11,391 nucleotides of DNA from Bacteroidales bacterium (GTDB lineage: Bacteria > Bacteroidota > Bacteroidia > Bacteroidales > NBLH01): contig JARGGF010000059.1 of the NCBI GenBank assembly GCA_029210905.1, forward strand, positions 1-11,391, read 5' to 3'. Below are positions 6,423 through 11,391 of this stretch, one piece after another. Position 1 is the stretch's first letter. Each line of letters starts with the position of its first letter. A program made the position numbers and the translations under genes. The notes beneath the pieces were generated by a model. It was not told where the DNA came from, ran no database searches, and saw nothing but the letters and a program-made list of their open reading frames with translations.

Positions 6423-7316
6423 ATGCAAGAATCCATCCTTCGCTTTTTTCAGTCAATTCAAAGCCCATTTTTAGATACCTTGTTCACCTATGTCACCATG
6501 CTGGGTGAGCAGTATTTCATAATTATTATTGTTGCCTGGGTGTACTGGAATTATTCCAAAAAGGAGGGGTTTATACTCACATTTTTATTTTTAATCTCTA
6601 CCCTGGTAAATAGCCTGATGAAAGTATTATTTCATACTCAGCGTCCTTTTCAAAAATTAGATAATTTTCAGGGCAAAAGGATATTTACTGCCGAAGGGCA
6701 CTCATTTCCAAGTGGTCATACACAAGGAGCCAGTACTTTATTCCTAAGCCTGGCAATAATTTTTAAAAACCGCAGCTATTTTTATTGGGCAATTTTTTTA
6801 TCACTTTCAGTAGCCATTTCAAGATTGTATTTAGGTGTCCATTGGCCCATCGACGTAATAGGTGGTTTTGTACTTGCTTGTATTATTGTATTTTCGCTCT
6901 ATGGTTATATGAGCAAAATTTATGAAAAACCAGCCACCTTCTACCGGTTTATAGTAATCGTTCTTACTTTTTTTTATTTCATATTACTTATTATTATTGC
7001 ATTAAATGCCTTTTATATTGTAGAGCCTATTGAAATAAAAAACTTCCTCCGCCTGGTGGGTGTTGCTACCGGAGCTGTTTCAGGCTTTATCTTTGAAGAA
7101 AAAAAATTCCCTTTCTCCGTTGATGCGCACCGGTTAAAAAAGTACCTCCGTTTTATTATAGGAATGGCCGGAACTCTAGGGTTACTTGTTGGTTTAAAGT
7201 ACCTATTGCCAGAAAATAATTTTATGGTTATCATCAGATATTTTTTGGTTGGTGCTTGGATAAGCGGTATTTTTCCTATTCTGGGTCAGAAAATAAACCT
7301 TTTTGCAAGAGCATAG
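6423..7316 (+). CDS. PAP2-family membrane phosphatase
   Basis: A 297-residue polytopic inner-membrane protein with the three PAP2/acid-phosphatase motifs: KX6RP (K67...R74-P75), PSGH (96-99) and SRX5HX3D (S133-R134...H140...D144). All catalytic residues are intact, so it should remove phosphate from a lipid phosphate such as phosphatidate, phosphatidylglycerol phosphate or undecaprenyl pyrophosphate; the substrate cannot be told from these motifs. Membrane segments are predicted around 30-42, 49-67, 104-115, 121-136, 143-160, 175-198, 206-223, 243-262 and 267-288. The last ~130 residues extend beyond the compact PAP2 core and form extra helices. The ATG at 6423 lacks a Shine-Dalgarno sequence. 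The stop is only 9 nt from the end of the opposing gene, and I see no terminator between them. Confidence 0.92.
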   Translation: MQESILRFFQSIQSPFLDTLFTYVTMLGEQYFIIIIVAWVYWNYSKKEGFILTFLFLISTLVNSLMKVLFHTQRPFQKLDNFQGKRIFTAEGHSFPSGHTQGASTLFLSLAIIFKNRSYFYWAIFLSLSVAISRLYLGVHWPIDVIGGFVLACIIVFSLYGYMSKIYEKPATFYRFIVIVLTFFYFILLIIIALNAFYIVEPIEIKNFLRLVGVATGAVSGFIFEEKKFPFSVDAHRLKKYLRFIIGMAGTLGLLVGLKYLLPENNFMVIIRYFLVGAWISGIFPILGQKINLFARA

Positions 7317-7325
7317 GTTAATTCG

Positions 7326-9392
7326 TTATTTCAAAAACTCAAACAATTTTTTTTCAACTTTCGACTTATAATCTACTTCCCGTATTATCATTCTGATTGT
7401 GGTATTGCTGCTAACAATAGTTTTTAAATAAGGATATAGAATTTCCTTATCATCAGTCCGCTGGTATTTAGCATAATTAATAGTCCGTTGCTGAAAATAA
7501 TTTTGATCTGTAATTATTCTTTTGTAACGAATGCCCTTATCTACATCATAAAAATCAATAAAACGTTGTTTGGCCGGATTGTCGAGCACTACCACCCAAA
7601 CATGACTACCGGCAAGGGTATCAGCTTTTACCAATCTGACCTTAAAGTTCCAATCCTTATACTTCATTTCAGGAACAAATGGCGATTTGTATTTTAAGAG
7701 TTCCAATTCAATGTTGTGCAACATTTTTTTTCCTTGCATGGTACTGTCTAAACCATTAATGCCATCAAATATTTGCTGGCGCAGAAAGATGGTGTCCTTT
7801 TTAAGTCTAATCATTTGACTTTCAGTAAAATATTTATCATCAGATTTGTGGATTATAATGCCATCTACCAGCATTCTTTCATCATTTTCCAATTCGTAGA
7901 TTTCACCAAACCTGATATTTACATCTTTTATTTTATTAATATTTTCAAACCCTCCTATAGCTTCAATATATTTATCCACTACCGAAAACCCATTAAACCC
8001 TTTTGGTATAACTTTCTTTAAAGTGCCATCAAGATTATAAAGTTCTATTCTAAAATCAGGACACAACTTGATAAAATCATTGAGTGAATGATACCACCTG
8101 CCAGGAATTTGAAACAGCGCTGTATTGTAATTCAGATATTTGGCTGCAAAAGTGCGCATGGCATTTTGATCTACCTTATAAATATCGTCAATAAAATTAG
8201 CATAATATTCCTTTGGTAAATTATTACGTTCTGTGTTAATAATTAACGAGGATAAATATTTTTTAGAGGTCCCATTTTTCTTGAATTCTTCTACTATTTT
8301 GTATTTAGCAAGTTTTAGCTTTTCTTCAGGATACCTGGCTGCTTTTAAATCCGAAATTGTTGAAATAATTGCCTGAATAACCACATTAAGCGAATCCTTT
8401 TCCAGTCTGACATTTAACTGGTAATTGCCAGTAATTTTATCGGATTCAAACCGGGCATCAATATTGCTTGCCAACTGCAAGTTATCCATTAATTTTTCAG
8501 ACAAAATATCCTGAAATAAGGCACTGAGCAACTCTGCTTTTTCAGAATCAAAGGTAAATGGATACAAGGCAAAAGGAAACAATATCTTTATATTGGTTTT
8601 ACCGGTTGGTATTGTATCAAAAAAAACAATTTTTGGTTCTTCAATAGGGATTAATTTATAGCTGGCCTCAGGTAAATCTTTTTTTTTCCATCCTCCTAAC
8701 GTCTTAACTGCCAAAGACTTGATAGAATCCATTGGAATACTCCCTATAAGCACCAAATAACTGTTGTTTGGTTTGTAAAAGCGCTCATAAAACTCAAGGT
8801 ATTTTTCTGAATCTATTTCATTTAGTTGGGCTGGATTGGCATATTTTAAAATAGGGTGATCTTTGCCGTAAATAATACTTTTTGTTATTTTATCAATTCT
8901 GTCTTCAGGCATTTTTAACAAACTGTCCGAAGCGGCCAGAATGTTGGTTCTTGCCCTTGCTATCTTTTCGTTTTTAATCAGTGGCTTCTGCAATAGGTTT
9001 GAAAACAGATAAAATACTGTGTCGAGGCTTTCAGTGGGAAAAGAAGCGTAAAACCCAAAGGTATCTTTTGCAAGAACAATATTTTTATCGCTTAAAACGC
9101 TTTCTCTCCAGCCGGTGGGTAATTCAAAATCAGTAAATTTTCGCAATTCATTGTCAATAGCCATTTCGGACTGGAAATCTTTTGAGGTATAGCCAGGTAA
9201 ATCCGTAAAAGCTCTGACAAAGAAACTATTAGTGTCTCCATTATCAAGAACAATAAGCGTAAACCCATTATCAAGCTGTATGCTTTTGTAGTTTTTTATA
9301 TTAATAAGCAAATCCTGCTCAAATCCGGTGATTTGAGCACCTGCTATTTCCATCATCAGAACAGTAGCGATAAAAGAAAGGAAAAACTTCAT
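7326..9392 (-). CDS. Exported M16-like pseudopeptidase with C-terminal LolA-like domain
   Basis: 688 residues with a signal peptide ending near AGAQ (20). Residues about 35-200 follow the M16 N-terminal fold: LDNGFTLIVL (40-49), then GFYASFPTESLDTVFYLFSNLL, and the closing FYKPNNSYLVLIGSI (205-219). Residues about 220-430 match the second M16 domain. The zinc motif HxxEH, expected near 70-85, is absent (the region reads FQSEMAIDNELRK). The downstream Glu ligand position reads NILAASDS. It is therefore predicted to be catalytically dead. M16 proteins often occur as active/inactive pairs, but no active partner is in this window. Residues about 470-688 begin VVDKYIEAIGGFENINKIKDV, typical of LolA/outer-membrane-lipoprotein-like domains appended to such proteins in Bacteroidota. 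It lies 31 nt behind the small membrane protein gene without a visible terminator, so it is probably the last gene of the operon. Confidence 0.85.
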   Translation of the reverse strand: MKFFLSFIATVLMMEIAGAQITGFEQDLLINIKNYKSIQLDNGFTLIVLDNGDTNSFFVRAFTDLPGYTSKDFQSEMAIDNELRKFTDFELPTGWRESVLSDKNIVLAKDTFGFYASFPTESLDTVFYLFSNLLQKPLIKNEKIARARTNILAASDSLLKMPEDRIDKITKSIIYGKDHPILKYANPAQLNEIDSEKYLEFYERFYKPNNSYLVLIGSIPMDSIKSLAVKTLGGWKKKDLPEASYKLIPIEEPKIVFFDTIPTGKTNIKILFPFALYPFTFDSEKAELLSALFQDILSEKLMDNLQLASNIDARFESDKITGNYQLNVRLEKDSLNVVIQAIISTISDLKAARYPEEKLKLAKYKIVEEFKKNGTSKKYLSSLIINTERNNLPKEYYANFIDDIYKVDQNAMRTFAAKYLNYNTALFQIPGRWYHSLNDFIKLCPDFRIELYNLDGTLKKVIPKGFNGFSVVDKYIEAIGGFENINKIKDVNIRFGEIYELENDERMLVDGIIIHKSDDKYFTESQMIRLKKDTIFLRQQIFDGINGLDSTMQGKKMLHNIELELLKYKSPFVPEMKYKDWNFKVRLVKADTLAGSHVWVVVLDNPAKQRFIDFYDVDKGIRYKRIITDQNYFQQRTINYAKYQRTDDKEILYPYLKTIVSSNTTIRMIIREVDYKSKVEKKLFEFLK

Positions 9393-9423
9393 ATTTTCAG
9401 GTTCAAAAATTTTGATTTTCGTT

Positions 9424-9762
9424 CTATCTATTGCTCTTGTCGGTTAGCAACCAATTGATAAAACTTAACAAAAAACTTAGCAACAGAGCTGCCCAAAAAC
9501 CATTGACCACAAAGCCTGGAATCAAAATCCCTGCCAGTTTAACCATGGCTGCATTTATTACCAAAAGAAACAATCCAAAGGTGATAATTGTAATAGGAAT
9601 GGTAAAAAAAACCAAAATAGGTCTGATAATGGCATTTATCAGTGCCAAAATTACGGCCACAATCAACGCATTTAGAAACCCGCTAACCTCAATTCCGGGA
9701 ATAAGATAAGCACCAAGGATTACTGCAAATGCTCCTATAATTAATTTTATAAGTAATCTCAT
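9424..9762 (-). CDS. Small four-helix membrane protein, phage holin 4_2 (PF04020) family
   Basis: 112 residues, almost all hydrophobic, with four predicted membrane helices (about 3-20, 28-47, 50-75 and 87-106). Conserved family features are the IPGIEVSGF turn (21-29), NAIIRPIL (43-50) with its Asn and Arg-Pro, and the second IPGFVVNGFW repeat (81-90); the two halves look like an internal duplication. The family is named after phage holins, but members are widespread chromosomal proteins of unknown role and no phage genes are nearby. The start codon overlaps the stop of the upstream SecD-head gene (ATGA, 9759-9762), implying translational coupling. It probably works in the inner membrane with the operon partners; its function is unknown. 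Confidence 0.9.
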   Translation of the reverse strand: MRLLIKLIIGAFAVILGAYLIPGIEVSGFLNALIVAVILALINAIIRPILVFFTIPITIITFGLFLLVINAAMVKLAGILIPGFVVNGFWAALLLSFLLSFINWLLTDKSNR

Positions 9763-10220
9763 TTACGCTCTTCTGTTAACAAATTGTACAATTTTTCTAT
9801 TTCTTCTTTGCTGAAATTACCGGATATCTGAATTTTTCCTCCAGGAATTTTCATTTGGATGACAGGTGCCATTAAAACCTTTCCGTTTACAATAATTGCA
9901 AGCTTTTTCTGAATATTATTTTCAGTAAGTTCTCCAAACTTTTCAGATCCCTTCTCGTTCATTTCCAGCATTATAGTATGGTTTCCATAATCATCCTGGG
10001 CTTTTTGAGCAGCAACTATATCATTTTCAGTAATTTCAATTTTAGGATTTAAATAAATTTTCTGTCCATTGACTTCACTTTCTTCAAATCCTTCTAAAGC
10101 ATCGTCTTCAGCCAGACGAAATTCAATTTTTACATTTTTCGAGATTGGTTCTGATTCTTCTTTGTTACTACAAACTTGCAGCTGGAGTATAACCACAAGC
10201 AAAATTGCTATAATTTTCAT
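9759..10220 (-). CDS. Exported stand-alone SecD P1-head-like protein
   Basis: 153 residues. The N-terminus is a hydrophobic signal (3-15) followed by LQVC; Cys17 might be lipidated, although Val at -1 is atypical. Residues about 30-148 resemble the periplasmic P1 head subdomain of SecD: KIEFRLAEDD, KIYLNPKIEITENDIVAAQ, MLEMNEKGSEKFGELTENN, KLAIIVNGKVLMAPVIQMKIPGG and KIQISGNFSKEEIEKLYNLL. In SecD this head helps release exported proteins on the outer face of the membrane. Here it exists without any membrane transporter, so it may bind a protein or peptide, or only share the fold. It overlaps both neighbours by 4 nt (ATGA at 10217-10220 and 9759-9762). The domain call is fairly sure, the role is open. 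Confidence 0.85.
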   Translation of the reverse strand: MKIIAILLVVILQLQVCSNKEESEPISKNVKIEFRLAEDDALEGFEESEVNGQKIYLNPKIEITENDIVAAQKAQDDYGNHTIMLEMNEKGSEKFGELTENNIQKKLAIIVNGKVLMAPVIQMKIPGGKIQISGNFSKEEIEKLYNLLTEERK

Positions 10221-11314
10221 AATGGTTCAGGATTCAGTGAATTTATACATTCTTTTAAAAGGCTATTATTTTCAAACTTACAATTTATTTTAAACTTCTC
10301 AAGCACTAACATGGCTTTTTCTAATTCAAAATCTTTCTGTGTTACAGAATAAAACCACATTTTTCCCTTTAAATATTCGGCCAGGTATTCCTGCTCCGTT
10401 TGACCTGGGGTTGGAATAAGTATGGCACTTTTTTGGAGTGTTACTAAATCCATTACGCTTGAATATCCTGAACGACATATAATTACAGGGGTTTCGATAA
10501 TTAACTTTCGCATTTGAAAGCTATTCAAATGATTAATAAAACGGATATTTTCTTGCTCAAATTGTTCAAATTCGCCAGGTTTACCACGAATAATTAATGT
10601 TTTGAATCTTTCCATTAAAACCTGTGTTACAATTTGTTGTTCGAGGAGCGATCTTTGTGGTTCAGGTCCTGACAGGGTGACCAGGATGTCAAATTTTTCA
10701 GCCGATATCAAATCTTCTTTCACTGCAGAAAGTGGTAATTTAAACCGTGATAAGGGCCCCATATATTTAACATTCGAAGGCTTTTTTACCGGATGGGCTA
10801 AATCACCTGCAAGGAAAGGCGCATTCTCAAAATCAGGCACCCAGCATTCATCGTATTTATTTATAAACCAGTGATTTATACGATTAATTATTGGTTCTGC
10901 ACATCGAAATGATTTCGGACTTTTAATCCATAATTGATGACTAATAAAAACACTTTGAACCTTCTTATTCCACAAACCAAAACGATTGTCGGAAATTACA
11001 AGGTCTATCCTTTTTTTTCTAATTATTTCCTTTAGCAATTGGTGTTCTTTCCATATGCCCCAAATAATTTTAGGCACAGAAAAAAGCATCTTTAAAACCA
11101 TTGATCCTTTATTGGAATAACTAATTTTATATGAGGGGATTACAAGATATTCGAGTTTTGGAAAATGTTCGCGTAAAAATAATAAAGGAGCCGCATCGGC
11201 TCCCAGAATAACTTCAAATCCGGCTTGAAGCAGATGGTGAATTAATTCCACATCACGACTGGCATGACCCAAACCCCAATCCATAGGGCAAACCAGAATT
11301 CTATTGCCAGACAT
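10217..11314 (-). CDS. Glycosyltransferase, GT28/MurG-like GT-B fold
   Basis: 365 residues, no signal peptide. The N-terminal Rossmann half starts RILVCPMDWGLGHASRD (5-21), with the GLGHA loop characteristic of GT1/GT28 enzymes that use nucleotide sugars. It continues through DLVISDNRFGLW and SVFISHQLW. The C-terminal donor-binding half includes FDILVTLSGPEPQR (208-221), IICRSGYSSVMDL (278-290) and the loop ILIPTPGQTEQEYLAEYL (298-315), equivalent to the 'PGxxEQ' donor-site segment. The acceptor and sugar cannot be read from sequence. It sits 8 nt after the end of an upstream gene and overlaps the SecD-head gene by ATGA, so it is inside an operon. AGGAA about 7 nt before the ATG could serve as a ribosome site, unusual in this window. 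Confidence 0.88.
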   Translation of the reverse strand: MSGNRILVCPMDWGLGHASRDVELIHHLLQAGFEVILGADAAPLLFLREHFPKLEYLVIPSYKISYSNKGSMVLKMLFSVPKIIWGIWKEHQLLKEIIRKKRIDLVISDNRFGLWNKKVQSVFISHQLWIKSPKSFRCAEPIINRINHWFINKYDECWVPDFENAPFLAGDLAHPVKKPSNVKYMGPLSRFKLPLSAVKEDLISAEKFDILVTLSGPEPQRSLLEQQIVTQVLMERFKTLIIRGKPGEFEQFEQENIRFINHLNSFQMRKLIIETPVIICRSGYSSVMDLVTLQKSAILIPTPGQTEQEYLAEYLKGKMWFYSVTQKDFELEKAMLVLEKFKINCKFENNSLLKECINSLNPEPL

Positions 11315-11322
11315 TTGTGTTC

Positions 11323-11391
11323 CTATTTTAATTTAAAGGCAATATCCGAATTATATTCCTCCCTAATAATCTCAAACAAACTTCCTCTTAG
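11323..11391 (-). CDS. C-terminal end of an unidentified upstream gene (partial)
   Basis: The minus-strand frame from the window edge to TAG at 11323-11325 is open for 22 codons. It encodes a charged, helix-like tail ending SDIAFKLK. It lies 8 nt upstream of the glycosyltransferase start, the spacing expected for the preceding gene of the same operon. Too little is present to name a family, and the true start lies outside the window. Confidence 0.55.
   Translation of the reverse strand, partial: LRGSLFEIIREEYNSDIAFKLK

Noticed and set aside
9431..9709. 92-codon plus-strand open frame opposite the PF04020 gene
   Set aside because: Its sequence is the mirror of the hydrophobic gene (Lys/Ile/Thr-rich), and the minus-strand frame is clearly the conserved one.
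9424..9762. Phage remnant suggested by the 'holin' family name
   Set aside because: No endolysin, structural, integrase or other phage gene is near. The family is mostly chromosomal and this copy sits in a coupled operon.

Overview
The window reads as chromosomal DNA from a low-G+C member of the Bacteroidota. The evidence is a secreted protease with a type IX secretion (T9SS) C-terminal sorting domain carrying a KLFPNP motif, a GEVED domain typical of this phylum's secreted proteins, little sign of Shine-Dalgarno sequences before most starts, and promoter-like boxes of the TAnnTTTG type. The lineage within the phylum cannot be fixed from this stretch. I see no rRNA, tRNA, CRISPR array, transposase or phage module.

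Layout. (1) 127-3972 (+): large multidomain M4 (thermolysin-type) metalloprotease, ending in three in-frame stops and a strong terminator at 3990-4025. (2) 4037-4582 (+): DUF1697 protein, meeting tail to tail with a small exported OB-fold protein on the minus strand (4579-4947); their stops share 4 nt. (3) 4948-5517: a 570-nt gene-free but structured region with a direct repeat at a 21-nt period, an exact TAnnTTTG box, a long imperfect palindrome and two terminator-like hairpins. (4) 5518-6063 (-): SPOR-domain lipoprotein, divergent from (5) 6423-7316 (+), a PAP2-family membrane phosphatase with all catalytic motifs intact. The gap between them holds a nested hairpin and a promoter-like box. 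(6) 11391-7326 (-): a compact run transcribed leftward. In order it holds the C-terminal end of an unidentified gene, a GT28/MurG-like glycosyltransferase, a free-standing SecD P1-head-like exported protein, a four-helix membrane protein of the so-called phage holin 4_2 family, and an M16-like protein that has lost its zinc site and is followed by a LolA/outer-membrane-lipoprotein-like domain.

How the genes fit together. Nearly everything concerns the cell envelope or secretion: a T9SS cargo protease, a septal-peptidoglycan-binding lipoprotein, a lipid phosphatase, and a tightly packed operon of glycosyltransferase, SecD-head protein, small membrane protein and M16 pseudoenzyme. The operon is joined by two ATGA stop/start overlaps and short gaps (8 and 31 nt). 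It is the best candidate for a little-described functional unit. Its joint role is inference; only the gene packing and the domain resemblances are seen directly. The second candidate is the structured intergenic region around 5190-5404, which may encode a small RNA or be a diverged palindromic interspersed repeat.
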